From Dactylosporangium sucinum (GTDB lineage: Bacteria > Actinomycetota > Actinomycetes > Mycobacteriales > Micromonosporaceae), in the NCBI RefSeq assembly GCF_014647515.1, contig NZ_BMPI01000012.1:62001-126000 (forward strand): a DNA stretch of 64,000 nt, read 5' to 3'. A program made the position numbers and the translations under genes. A model generated the notes under the pieces. It ran no database searches. It saw nothing but the letters and a program-made list of their open reading frames with translations, and was not told the DNA's origin. This document shows positions 24,484 through 32,760 of the stretch, in pieces (the first letter of the stretch is position 1; every line of letters starts with the position of its first letter).

Positions 24484-26610
24484 TTACGCGGCGCTGACGG
24501 CTTCCGGGCGGTCGCGGGCCGCCGCGGGCTCGATGGCCCGGCCGAGGCCGATCGGCAATGTCCGCTGCCGGATGCCGGTGGCGTGCCACACCGCGTTGGC
24601 GATCGCCGCACCGGTGCCGGCCGTGCCGATCTCACCGAGGCCGTTGAACCCGGACGGATCCTGGGGCTCGTAGTCGGCCACGAAGTCGGCCTCGATGTCC
24701 GGCACGTCGGCGTGGGCGGCGATGTGGTAGCCGGCGAAGTCGGCGGTGACGAGGCGGCCGGTGATCGGGTCGCGAACGGCCTCCTCGTGCAGCGCCATCG
24801 ACAGGCCGCCGATCATGCCGCCGATCAACTGGCTGCGGGCCAGCAGCGGATTGATCACGCGGCCTACGGCGAACATGCCGAGCAGCCGGCGCACGCGTAC
24901 CTCCCCGGTCGCCGGGTCGACGGTGACCTCGGCGAACACGGCACTGTAGGTGTATCGCTCCTCGTCCGGCTGCCAATTGATCAGCGGTGTCGTGTCCACC
25001 GTGGCGGTGACCGGCGTGGTGGAGCCGGGCAGCCGCTCGCGCAGCGCCTTCGCGGTCTCGGTGACCGCGAACGCCCACGACGTCGTGCCGCGGGATCCGC
25101 CGGCTCCGGCCGCCATGCCGAGGTCGCTGTCGCCGAGGTGCAGGCGGATCCGCTCGGTGCCCACACCGAGGGCGTCCGCGGCCACGGCGATCAGCACGGT
25201 ACGTGCCCCGGTGCCGATGTCGGTGGCGCCGACCCTGACGGAGAACGTCCCGTCGGTCTCCGCGGTGATCGTTGCCGAGGACGGGAAGACCCCGGCGATG
25301 AACGCGACGGCGGCAACGCCGGTGCCGACGAGCAGGTTGCCCTCCCTGCGGACCCGGGGACGAGGGTCGCGCTGGGCCCAGCCGAACCGGCGGGCGCCTT
25401 CCCGCAGGCAGGTGACCAGGCGGCGGGTGCTGAACGGACGGCCGGACACCGGGCTCACCGACGGCTGGTTCAGCAGCCGCAGGTGCAGCGGGTCGAGCTG
25501 CAGCCGTTCGGCGACCTCGTCGACGGCCGACTCGAAGGCGAACGAACCGGGAGTCGCGCCGGGTCCGCGCATGGAGCACGGCGGCAGGATGTTGAGGGGT
25601 ACCGCGCTGAGCTCCGTGCGGATCGCGGGTGCCGCATAGAGCGTCCGGGCCTGCTCGGTGCACCACTCGATGTACTCGGCGAGGGGCGACAGCGCGAACG
25701 CCGCGTGGTGGTGGACGGCTCGGAGCCGCCCCTCGGCGTCGGCGCCGATCCGGACGCGCTGTTCGGTCGGCGGCCGCGACCCGGTGGCCAGGAACACCTG
25801 CCGACGGGTGAACGCGACGCGCACCGGCCGCTCGAAATGCTCGGCGGCCAGCGCCGCCAGGATGATCTGCGCCCCGCAGATGGTCTTGCCGCCGAAGCCG
25901 CCGCCGACGTGCTCGGCGCGGATATGCACCCGCTCCCGGTCGATGCCGAACAGCGCGGCCATCACCTGGGAGACGCCGAACGGCCCCTGGTTGGAGTCCA
26001 GCGCGTGGAGCTGGCCGTCCTCCCACCAGGCGGTCGCCACATGCGGTTCCATGGCGCCGTGGTGCTCTTCCGGCGTGCGGTAGACCTCGTCCACCACCAC
26101 TGCCGACGCCGCAAGCTCGCCCTCCAGGTCGCCGATGTCGGCCTCCGGGCCGAACAGGGTGGACGCGGGGCGTACGGCGGGGTGGTGCATCGAGAACGCG
26201 AGGTCGTGGGGCTCGGTGTCGTACGTCACCCGCAGCCTGGCCGCTGCGGCGCGGGCCTGCTCCGGTGTTTCCGCCACCACCAGCGCGACGGGCCGGCCGG
26301 CGTACGCGATGACGTCGTCCTGCAGCATCGGGAGACTGCGGTCGGGGCCGAAGTGCTGGCCGACGTCGGGGTTGAGGCGCCGCGCGGTGCGGTGGTCCAG
26401 CACTCCCAGGACACCCGGGTGGGCGAGCGTGTCGGTGGCGTCGATGTCGCGGATCCGCCCGCGTGACACGGTGGCCGTGACCATCCAGCCGTGCGCCAGG
26501 CCGGGCACCGCCAGGTCCGCGACGTACGGGGCGGAGCCGGTCACCTTGAGGCGGCCTTCGACCCGGGGGCGCGATTCGCCCACGGCAGCCGTCATCCAGT
26601 CGGGGTTCAT
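24484..26610 (-). CDS. Molybdopterin-binding subunit of PaoABC/xanthine-dehydrogenase-family oxidase
   Basis: The 708-residue large subunit has the xanthine oxidase family layout: RVEGRLKVTGSAPYVADLAV near the start, AEHVGGGFGGKTICG for cofactor binding, GATDIGTGARTVL, and the catalytic Glu region GFNGLGEIGTAGTGAAIAN. It should oxidise aldehydes or N-heterocycles at a molybdenum centre and pass electrons to the FAD and Fe-S subunits. Its ATG overlaps the stop of the FAD subunit gene (ATGA). No maturation gene of the XdhC/PaoD type lies in the window. Confidence 0.93.
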   Translation of the reverse strand: MNPDWMTAAVGESRPRVEGRLKVTGSAPYVADLAVPGLAHGWMVTATVSRGRIRDIDATDTLAHPGVLGVLDHRTARRLNPDVGQHFGPDRSLPMLQDDVIAYAGRPVALVVAETPEQARAAAARLRVTYDTEPHDLAFSMHHPAVRPASTLFGPEADIGDLEGELAASAVVVDEVYRTPEEHHGAMEPHVATAWWEDGQLHALDSNQGPFGVSQVMAALFGIDRERVHIRAEHVGGGFGGKTICGAQIILAALAAEHFERPVRVAFTRRQVFLATGSRPPTEQRVRIGADAEGRLRAVHHHAAFALSPLAEYIEWCTEQARTLYAAPAIRTELSAVPLNILPPCSMRGPGATPGSFAFESAVDEVAERLQLDPLHLRLLNQPSVSPVSGRPFSTRRLVTCLREGARRFGWAQRDPRPRVRREGNLLVGTGVAAVAFIAGVFPSSATITAETDGTFSVRVGATDIGTGARTVLIAVAADALGVGTERIRLHLGDSDLGMAAGAGGSRGTTSWAFAVTETAKALRERLPGSTTPVTATVDTTPLINWQPDEERYTYSAVFAEVTVDPATGEVRVRRLLGMFAVGRVINPLLARSQLIGGMIGGLSMALHEEAVRDPITGRLVTADFAGYHIAAHADVPDIEADFVADYEPQDPSGFNGLGEIGTAGTGAAIANAVWHATGIRQRTLPIGLGRAIEPAAARDRPEAVSAA

Positions 26611-27611
26611 CCGTTGCGCTCCTCTCCGGCATCCGCCGCGAGCTCGGTCAGCACCGCTTCGATCAGGTTGCGGGCCAGGGTCACCTTGTAGGCGTTGTCG
26701 CGCAGCGGCTCGGCGGCGGCGAACTCGACGTCGGCGGCCGCGCTGATCCGCTCGGCCGTGGCCGGACCGCCGCGCAGCGCGGACTCGGCCAGTCGCGCCC
26801 GCCACGGCCGCGCCGCCACGCCGCCGAGGGCCAGCCGCACGTCGCGCACCACGCCGTGCTCGACGTCGAGGGCCGCGGCCAGGGACACCGTGGCGAACGC
26901 GTACGACGCGCGCTCGCGGACCTTGCGGTAGCGCGACCTGCGGGCGACCGCAGCCGCCGGCACCTCCACCGCCGTGATCAGGGCCCCGTCGGGCAGGGCG
27001 GTCTCCCGGTCCGGGCGGTCGCCCACCGGAAGATAGAACTCCGACAGCGGGATCGTCCCGATGCCGTCCAGCGTCTCGTATCGCACCACCGCATCGAAGG
27101 CGGTCAGCGGCACCGCCATGTCCGACGGGTGCGTCGCCACGCAGTGCTCCGTCCAGTCGAGGATCGCGTGGTTGTGGTTCGACCCGTTGAACGCGGAGCA
27201 TCCGCTGCCGGGAACCCGCTTGTTGCACGGCTCCGACGGATCGGCGAAGTAGGCGCAGCGGGTGCGCTGCAGCAGGTTGCCCCCGACGGTTGCCATGTTG
27301 CGCAATTGGCCCGAGGCCCCGGCCAGGATCGCCTGGCTCAGCGCCGGATACCGGCTGCGCACCTGCGCGTCGGCGGCGACCGCACTGTTGGTGGCGGTCG
27401 CACCGATCACCAGCCCGCCGTCCGGCGTCCCATCGATCTCGTGCAGCGCGAGGCTTCGGATGTCGACGAGCCGGGCGGGCGACTCGACGCCGGCTTTCAT
27501 GAGGTCGACGAGGTTGGTGCCGCCGGCGAGGAACCGCGCGCCGTCGTGCTGGGCCACGAGGTTCAGGGCATCGCGGACCTGCGTGGTCCGCGCATAGGCG
27601 AACGCTCTCAT
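26607..27611 (-). CDS. FAD-binding subunit with extra 4Fe-4S site (PaoB-like)
   Basis: The 334-residue subunit has ARFLAGGTNLVDLMK and LSQAILAGASGQLRNMATVG for FAD binding. Between them and the C-terminal CO_deh_flav_C domain there is an insertion with four cysteines (RTRCAYF, PCNKR, GSGCSAFNG, WTEHCVATHPSDMAV). The same insertion in E. coli PaoB carries a [4Fe-4S] cluster and marks PaoABC-type aldehyde oxidases. It overlaps both neighbours by four bases, so the three subunits are translationally coupled. Confidence 0.92.
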   Translation of the reverse strand: MRAFAYARTTQVRDALNLVAQHDGARFLAGGTNLVDLMKAGVESPARLVDIRSLALHEIDGTPDGGLVIGATATNSAVAADAQVRSRYPALSQAILAGASGQLRNMATVGGNLLQRTRCAYFADPSEPCNKRVPGSGCSAFNGSNHNHAILDWTEHCVATHPSDMAVPLTAFDAVVRYETLDGIGTIPLSEFYLPVGDRPDRETALPDGALITAVEVPAAAVARRSRYRKVRERASYAFATVSLAAALDVEHGVVRDVRLALGGVAARPWRARLAESALRGGPATAERISAAADVEFAAAEPLRDNAYKVTLARNLIEAVLTELAADAGEERNG

Positions 27612-28147
27612 CCGGCCACCGCCGCACGGGCGGAGGCCTCGAGGATCGCCCGCACGATCGACGGGTACGCGCTGCAGCGGCACAGGTTGCCGCTCATCCG
27701 CTCGCGGATCTCCTCTTCGGTCAGTTCCGGCTTCCGTTGCGGCGAGCCGTCACGGGTGACCGCGCTGGGCCAGCCGGCCGCGTGTTCGGCGAGCATCCCG
27801 ACCGCGGAGCAGATCTGTCCCGGCGTGCAGAATCCGCACTGGAATCCGTCGAGGCGGACGAAGGCCTCCTGGATCGGGCGCAGCTCGCCGTCGCCGGCCA
27901 GGCCCTCGATGGTCGTGACGGCTGCGCCGTCGGCGGCGACGGCCAGGGTGAGGCAGGAGACCACTCGCCGCCCGTCGATCAGGACGGTGCACGCGCCACA
28001 CTGTCCATGATCGCATCCCTTCTTCGTGCCGGTGAGGCTCAAGTCGTCCCGCAGCGCGTCGAGCAGCGTCCTGCGGTTGTCGACCGCCAGTCGGTGCGGC
28101 ACATCGTTGACTCGCAGTGCGATCTCACTGCGCGTGTCATCGGTCAT
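27608..28147 (-). CDS. 2Fe-2S subunit of PaoABC-type oxidase
   Basis: The 179-residue protein has a plant-ferredoxin-type cluster motif KKGCDHGQCGACTVLIDG with a later C, and a C-terminal [2Fe-2S]-binding domain with GFQCGFCTPGQICSA and SGNLCRCSAYPSIV. Both clusters relay electrons from the molybdenum subunit to FAD. Unlike E. coli PaoA it shows no Tat signal, so the complex is probably cytoplasmic. It is the first gene of the operon. Confidence 0.93.
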   Translation of the reverse strand: MTDDTRSEIALRVNDVPHRLAVDNRRTLLDALRDDLSLTGTKKGCDHGQCGACTVLIDGRRVVSCLTLAVAADGAAVTTIEGLAGDGELRPIQEAFVRLDGFQCGFCTPGQICSAVGMLAEHAAGWPSAVTRDGSPQRKPELTEEEIRERMSGNLCRCSAYPSIVRAILEASARAAVAG

Positions 28148-28460
28148 CGCGGTCCTCTCACCAGCTGCTCGAAGCCCACAGGTCAGATCCCGGGTTCCTC
28201 ATGCCGGCCGGCCTCCGGGTGCGCCGTGACGACGGCGCTGCGCGGCGGCCCCATGGTGTCCGGAGGAGTGGGCAACAGGCGTTTCACACTGGTGATGAAC
28301 ACTATGCGAGTTCGCCGGGTCTGCCTCGCCCAGAAGTCTCGAACCTTTGCCTGATCCTGCGCCTGTTCCCCGGATCGGGGATCGGGAGATCATGGGCCGC
28401 CTACCTGCCGCTCGGGCCGGCCGATGCCGCCCGGTTCCGGCGGTTCGATCGGGTCGAACC
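28148..28460. promoter_or_regulatory. 313-base region upstream of the aldehyde oxidase operon
   Basis: No gene is recognised. TTCACACTGGTGATGAA at 28283-28299 is nearly palindromic and could be an operator for the reverse-strand oxidase operon, 136 bases before its first codon. Nothing else stands out. Confidence 0.3.
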
Positions 28461-28991
28461 CTAGGCCGGCCCGTACGGCGCGCTCAGCCGTTGATGGATG
28501 ATGCACACGTCGCCCGGCGAGACCGTGACCCGCACCGCGTCGCCGAGCACGACCTTGCGGCGGTAGCGCCACATGCGGGTGCTGCGCAACGCGGGCAGCC
28601 GGCTGCCGTCGGGGAACGTCACCTCGTAGCGGTCCCCGGGCAGCACCGCCGCGACCACACCGCGGCGCTCGACCGCGTTCAGCGCCGCGTGCACACCGAA
28701 GGCGATCAGCTGGTCCCGGGTCAGCGGACGGCCGGCGGCGACCGCGTCGAGGGCCTCCTGCGTCCGTTGCGGGTCCGCCGGACGGCGGCGGCGCGACAGC
28801 AGGACCAGCGCTACCCCGGCCAGCACCAGCAGCGCGAGCACCGCGCCGTGCGGCCACAACCGCATCTGGTCGCCCCCTTTCGTCAGCCGCAGGTCGGCGA
28901 GGATGGACGCCGCGGCGTCACGGTACTCCGCGAAGGCCTCCGGCTCGATCCCGGCGAGCGCTGCGGAGGTGGCCACCGTGGCTTTCGTCAT
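28461..28991 (-). CDS. Single-pass membrane protein of unknown function
   Basis: The 176-residue protein has a short N-terminal segment (GIEPEAFAEYRDAAASILAD), one membrane helix (GAVLALLVLAGVALVLLS, about 47-64), an Arg-rich stop-transfer, and a C-terminal soluble domain with RYEVTFPDGSRLPALRSTRM and KVVLGDAVRVTVSPGDVCII, possibly a small beta barrel. I do not recognise the family. It is divergent from a STAS gene, and its start codon lies inside the repeated 57-base element. An internal start at the second Met is possible. Confidence 0.65.
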   Translation of the reverse strand: MTKATVATSAALAGIEPEAFAEYRDAAASILADLRLTKGGDQMRLWPHGAVLALLVLAGVALVLLSRRRRPADPQRTQEALDAVAAGRPLTRDQLIAFGVHAALNAVERRGVVAAVLPGDRYEVTFPDGSRLPALRSTRMWRYRRKVVLGDAVRVTVSPGDVCIIHQRLSAPYGPA

Positions 28992-29040
28992 ATGATCGCC
29001 ATGAAAGCGCGGAACGTCCGCCACACTGCTGGCGAACGCT
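28984..29040. repeat. Repeated regulatory element, copy 1
   Basis: This element matches 31290-31346 in about 49 of 57 positions, including a 17-base identical core (AAAGCGCGGAACGTCCG). Copy 1 lies between the divergent starts of the membrane protein and the STAS protein, overlapping the former's start. Its use as a promoter or operator is inferred. Confidence 0.65.
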
Positions 29041-29046
29041 GCTGAC

Positions 29047-29418
29047 ATGACCGCAGAACGCGCACCGCAGGAACCGGCCACCCCGACGGCGGCGAGCCCG
29101 GCCGGCCATGTCGAGGTCCTGGTCACCGAGCGGCTCGACGTGGCCTCGGTCCGCCGGTGCCAGGCGATGCTGGCCCACGCGTTGAGCCGGCATCCGGCGC
29201 GCCTGATCGTCGACCTCTCCCGGTGCTCCGGGATCGACGCGACCGGCATCGGCGTGCTGCTCGACGCCCACCGGGCGCTGTGGCGGCAGGGCAGCCGGTT
29301 GACGCTGCGCGCCGTGCCGCCCGAGGTCTGGCGGATGTTCGTCCTGGCCCGGGTCGACCACGTGTTCGACGTCGTTGCGCAGGAGTCTGCGGCCGCGGTG
29401 CCGCCGCAGGCCGGGTGA
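29047..29418 (+). CDS. STAS-domain protein (anti-sigma-factor antagonist type)
   Basis: The 123-residue protein carries one STAS domain: VEVLVTERLDVASVRRCQAM, RLIVDLSRCSGIDATGIGVL with the conserved phosphorylatable Ser/Thr position replaced by GIDAT, and GSRLTLRAVPPEVWRMF. Such proteins bind anti-sigma kinases to release sigma factors. No partner kinase or sigma gene is adjacent. It starts 6 bases after the repeated element and has no clear ribosome site, which suggests a leaderless or very short-leader transcript. Confidence 0.8.
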   Translation: MTAERAPQEPATPTAASPAGHVEVLVTERLDVASVRRCQAMLAHALSRHPARLIVDLSRCSGIDATGIGVLLDAHRALWRQGSRLTLRAVPPEVWRMFVLARVDHVFDVVAQESAAAVPPQAG

Positions 29419-29448
29419 GAGACCCGGCGCCCGCGGCGGACGACCGCG

Positions 29449-30306
29449 CTATCCGTCGTTGCCGTATGGGCGGCGCAGGGTGAAGAACACGCGGTCGAGG
29501 CGGCCGGCGGCGAGGTCGTCCGCGCGGATGAGCCAGTACAGCAGTACCGCGTCGTCGCCGTGCCAGGCGATGTCCGGGTCGCCGCGGTCGAACTGGGCCA
29601 GCAGCCGCCACCGCAGCGCCTCGGCCCGCAGCGCCGGGTCGCGCCAGCCGGCAGCACCGCCGAGCGACGCGGCTGCGGCGTCGAACTCCACGGAGTCGCG
29701 CAGTGGCTGCGGGTGGCCGCCGAGCCGGTGGTCGGGCTCCGGGCCGGCGAGCGCCGCGGCGAACCGCAGGGCCTGCAGCGGATGCCCGGGCTCGGTCACC
29801 GCGTCGCCGAGCGCCTGGAACACGGCCGGATGGTCGCCGGCCGGGGCCGTGACGCACGCACGCGCGGCCAGCCGGGTCCGGTCGTAGGCGTTGCCTTGCG
29901 CCGGGGTGGCGCGGCGCCGCACCGCCTGCCCGGCCGGCACGTGCACGAGGCGAGCCGCCCCGGGCGGAGGCGGCTCGTCCGGGTCGGCGTCGTCCTCGAA
30001 GAGCGCCTCGTCGACGAAGAACAGCAGGTGCCCCCGGTCCGGCAGCCCGGCGCCCGCCGTGGGCAGCGCGGCGCAGTCGACGGTCGCGACGTGGTACAGC
30101 GGCCGCCCGTCGTCGGTGACCGGCCACGGCACGTCGTCCGGCAGCGCCGGCTCCCCGCCGAGCTGCCCGACGATCGGGGTGAGCACGTCACCGACCGGTA
30201 CCGGGACGAGGCTCACGGCCGGCAGCCGCAGCGCCAGCCACCGCTCGGCGACGTCGGCGGGCAGGTGCTCGCGGGCGATGGCCACCAGTTCGTCTTCGGT
30301 TCGCAC
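29449..30306 (-). CDS. DUF1963/YwqG-like protein
   Basis: This 285-residue soluble protein has the pattern of DUF1963: LGGEPALPDDVPWPVTDDGR, RGHLLFFVDEALFEDD, and near the end HRLGGHPQPLRDSVEF and the repeated RLLAQFDRGDPDIAWHGDDA. The function of the family is unknown. The GTG start was taken because upstream sequence is unrelated and no ATG is available. The gene ends 30 bases beyond the STAS gene in convergent orientation and lies downstream of the channel gene, with which it may be cotranscribed. Confidence 0.75.
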   Translation of the reverse strand: MRTEDELVAIAREHLPADVAERWLALRLPAVSLVPVPVGDVLTPIVGQLGGEPALPDDVPWPVTDDGRPLYHVATVDCAALPTAGAGLPDRGHLLFFVDEALFEDDADPDEPPPPGAARLVHVPAGQAVRRRATPAQGNAYDRTRLAARACVTAPAGDHPAVFQALGDAVTEPGHPLQALRFAAALAGPEPDHRLGGHPQPLRDSVEFDAAAASLGGAAGWRDPALRAEALRWRLLAQFDRGDPDIAWHGDDAVLLYWLIRADDLAAGRLDRVFFTLRRPYGNDG

Positions 30307-30329
30307 CCGGGCAATGCTGGCACGGCCCG

Positions 30330-31241
30330 TCAACCCCCGGGCCCACGGTCGATGCGAAGGTCGCGTTCCAGCTCCTGCAGGAGCGTGCGCAGGTCGTCGA
30401 GGCGCTGGCTGATGGCGATGCGGTCGATCTCGTCGGGCACGCCGTCGCCGTCGCCGTCGTAGTCCGGGGACAGGCCGTCGGTCATCTCGAGGCGGCGGGC
30501 CTCCTCCATCGAGTTGACGATGACGGCGATGAGGATGTTCATCAGCAGGTTCGCGGTCAGCAGCACGTAGCTCATGTAGTAGACGAGCGTCCAGGGTGAC
30601 AGCTCCATCCCCTGCTGGATCAGCTCCGGCAGCGTCTCCAGCGACAGCAGCACGAACAGGGTCAGCACGGCGCGGCCGATGGTCCCGTACTCCTGCGGAT
30701 AGGTCTCGCCGAAGATCAGCCACCCGGCCATCCCGTACACGTAGAGCGTGACCAGGGCCAGGGCCAGGAAGCCCCCGACGCCGGGGAGGCTGCGCAGCAA
30801 CGCGGTCACGATCGTGCGGAGCCCGGGCGAGAAGCGGACCAGGCGGACCACGCGGGCGATGCGGATCACCCGCAGGGCGGCCGAGTCGCCGTGGAGGCCG
30901 GGCACGAACGCGGCCGCGATCACGACGAAGTCGAAGACGTTCCAGCCCTGCTTGAAGAAGTCCTGCGGCCGGCGGCCGTGGGCGAGGATCCGGATCGCGA
31001 TCTCGGTGACGAACGCAACGCGGAAAACCCACTCCAGCTCGTCCAGCAGCGTGCCGATCGCGCCGAGGTGTGGATAGGTCTCGACGGCGAGGACCAGCGC
31101 GTTGGCGCCGATCAGCAGCACGATCGCCACCTCGAACGCCCGCGACTTCGTCACGCCGGAACACCATTTCGCAACCCGCGCCAGATCGATCACCGGAAGA
31201 TCACACCGTTCCGGGGCATCGATCGGCAAGTGGCTGATCAC
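30330..31241 (-). CDS. Bacterial voltage-gated cation channel homologue
   Basis: The 303-residue protein has six membrane helices. S4 (about 123-140) carries Arg at 124, 127, 130, 133 and 136 in RVIRIARVVRLVRF. The pore loop is LFVLLSLETLPELIQQG with SLETLP at 200-205 where BacNav channels have TLESW. S6 (LLTANLLMNILIAVIVNSM) is followed by an acidic loop DYDGDGDGVPDEID (259-273) like a calcium-binding EF loop and a coiled coil (LDDLRTLLQELERDLRI). It is probably a tetrameric Na or Ca channel. Ion choice is uncertain because of the unusual filter. Confidence 0.85.
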   Translation of the reverse strand: MISHLPIDAPERCDLPVIDLARVAKWCSGVTKSRAFEVAIVLLIGANALVLAVETYPHLGAIGTLLDELEWVFRVAFVTEIAIRILAHGRRPQDFFKQGWNVFDFVVIAAAFVPGLHGDSAALRVIRIARVVRLVRFSPGLRTIVTALLRSLPGVGGFLALALVTLYVYGMAGWLIFGETYPQEYGTIGRAVLTLFVLLSLETLPELIQQGMELSPWTLVYYMSYVLLTANLLMNILIAVIVNSMEEARRLEMTDGLSPDYDGDGDGVPDEIDRIAISQRLDDLRTLLQELERDLRIDRGPGG

Positions 31242-31289
31242 GCAGCGCCACGCCTGCCCGTCGGACAGCGCGGCGCGGCGGCCACGAAA

Positions 31290-31346
31290 TTCGTCACATG
31301 ATCGCCATAAAAGCGCGGAACGTCCGACATACTCGCGGAGAACGCT
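31290..31346. repeat. Repeated regulatory element, copy 2
   Basis: The second copy of the element seen at 28984-29040, in the same orientation, lies 48 bases before the divergent channel gene and about 200 bases upstream of the pseudokinase. In both places it sits between divergently transcribed genes. The region 31242-31544 holds no gene otherwise. Confidence 0.65.
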
Positions 31347-31544
31347 CGCAGGCGTGCCCGCACAACATGCCTCCCCGGGCGACGTCGAGATGTCCGGCGC
31401 CGTGACGAGACCGTCGCCGGCATCCTCCTGCGCGCGGCCGGGCCACCGGCGGGCGCGACTCGGCGACTAGCCGCCCGTTCAGCGGAGGTTTCCGCAGGCT
31501 GCCGCATGCCCGTACCGAGCCGGCCCGAGGGAGGTGCCGAACCA

Positions 31545-32639
31545 ATGCTGCTGGAAGGCCGCTACCGCCTGCTCCACCGGTCCGGCGCCGGCACCAGCGC
31601 CGAGCTCTGGTCGGCGCAGGACGAACTGCTCCGCCGCAGGGTCGCCGTGCGCGTGCTGCCCCCCGGCCGGGCGGGAGCGACCGAGCGGTTCCTCGCCGCC
31701 GGACGCCTCGGCGCGCGCCTCGCCCATCCACTCGTGGCCGCCGTGTACGACGTCGGGATCGCCGACCTGCCGGACCGCGGCCGCACCCCGTACATCGTCA
31801 TGGAGTTTGCCGACGGCCACCCTCTGCCCGAGCCGGAACCGGCGGGCTGGCGGCGTGCCGTCAGGGTCGCAGCCGACGTCGCCGCGGCGCTGGCCCACGC
31901 CCACGGCCAATGGGTGGCGCACGGCAACCTGAGCCCGGCGAAGATCGTGCTGACGGACGTCGGCGTCAAGGTGATCGGCTTTGGGGTCGACGTCGCCGAC
32001 GACCTCGACGCGCCCGCTCGCGACGTCCACGCGCTCGGCCTGCTCCTCGCGCCCGTCGCCGGCCCCGGCACGCCGGCCGAGCTGGCCGGGCTGGTGCGAC
32101 GCTGCCTCGCCGACGACCCGGCCCGGCGGCCGTCCGCCGCGGACGCCGCCGGGCTGCTCGACCAGATCGCCACCGCCCCGGTGCCACCCGCTGCCGAGAT
32201 CGGCGCCGAATCCGTACCGGCGCCGGGCTCCCCGCGACGGTGGACGAAGCGGACCACGCTGGTCGCCGGCGCCGCCGCCGTCACCGTGCTGACGTTGCTG
32301 GCCGTGGCGCAGGCGGCACCGGGTGCGCTGCCCTGGTTCGACCGGCTGCCACAGCAGGCCACGGTGCCGGCCCCCACGGACGGCGTGTGCGACGAGGTCC
32401 CGATCGCCCAGCGGTTCTGTGCACCGGTAGCGACGCCGCCGCACCGGCCGCCGACCACCGCCTCGGTCGGTCCGCGCCGCACAACCCGGCCGGGCGTGCC
32501 GAACCCGCCGCCGACACCGTCCCCGTCCCCCTCGCCCGCGGTCTCGTCGTCGGCGCCGGCCGACTCCCCGTCGCCGCCGGAGTCACCCGAGACGCCCGCG
32601 TCGTCACCCGTGACGGCGCCGTCATCGACATTGCTCTGA
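31545..32639 (+). CDS. Membrane pseudokinase of the PknB/Hanks type
   Basis: The 364-residue protein has a kinase-like domain (1-215), one membrane helix (about 230-250) and a Cys-pair plus Ser/Pro-rich outer tail. Key catalytic residues are changed: the ATP-anchoring Lys is Arg (VAVRVL, R36), HRD is HGN (126-128, in HGNLSPAKIVL), and DFG is GFG (145-147). It therefore should not phosphorylate proteins and probably acts as a scaffold or sensor, as known for pseudokinases such as the MviN domain. The ATG at 31545 is 10 bases after GGGAGG. A repeated element lies upstream. Confidence 0.8.
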   Translation: MLLEGRYRLLHRSGAGTSAELWSAQDELLRRRVAVRVLPPGRAGATERFLAAGRLGARLAHPLVAAVYDVGIADLPDRGRTPYIVMEFADGHPLPEPEPAGWRRAVRVAADVAAALAHAHGQWVAHGNLSPAKIVLTDVGVKVIGFGVDVADDLDAPARDVHALGLLLAPVAGPGTPAELAGLVRRCLADDPARRPSAADAAGLLDQIATAPVPPAAEIGAESVPAPGSPRRWTKRTTLVAGAAAVTVLTLLAVAQAAPGALPWFDRLPQQATVPAPTDGVCDEVPIAQRFCAPVATPPHRPPTTASVGPRRTTRPGVPNPPPTPSPSPSPAVSSSAPADSPSPPESPETPASSPVTAPSSTLL

Positions 32640-32760
32640 CCGAGCCCGACCGCTATCCGTCTACCCCGAGGAAATGCTCCGTGTTCCCCGCCACGTCTCA
32701 TGCCGCCGAGGCCCCGGCGCTCGACCGCCGGTGCCGCGCCGGTGCGGTTGCTCCGCTCGG

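Noticed and set aside
26611-27627. Extension of the molybdenum subunit frame upstream to give a protein of over 1000 residues
   Set aside because: The added residues are the out-of-frame image of the FAD subunit gene; the real start is the ATG in the ATGA overlap.
31238-31507. Reverse frame across repeat copy 2 (DVPRFYGDH peptide), similar to the frame at copy 1 (DVPRFHGDH)
   Set aside because: The shared peptide is just the translation of the repeated DNA; downstream sequence diverges and stops quickly in copy 2, so it is treated as a regulatory repeat.
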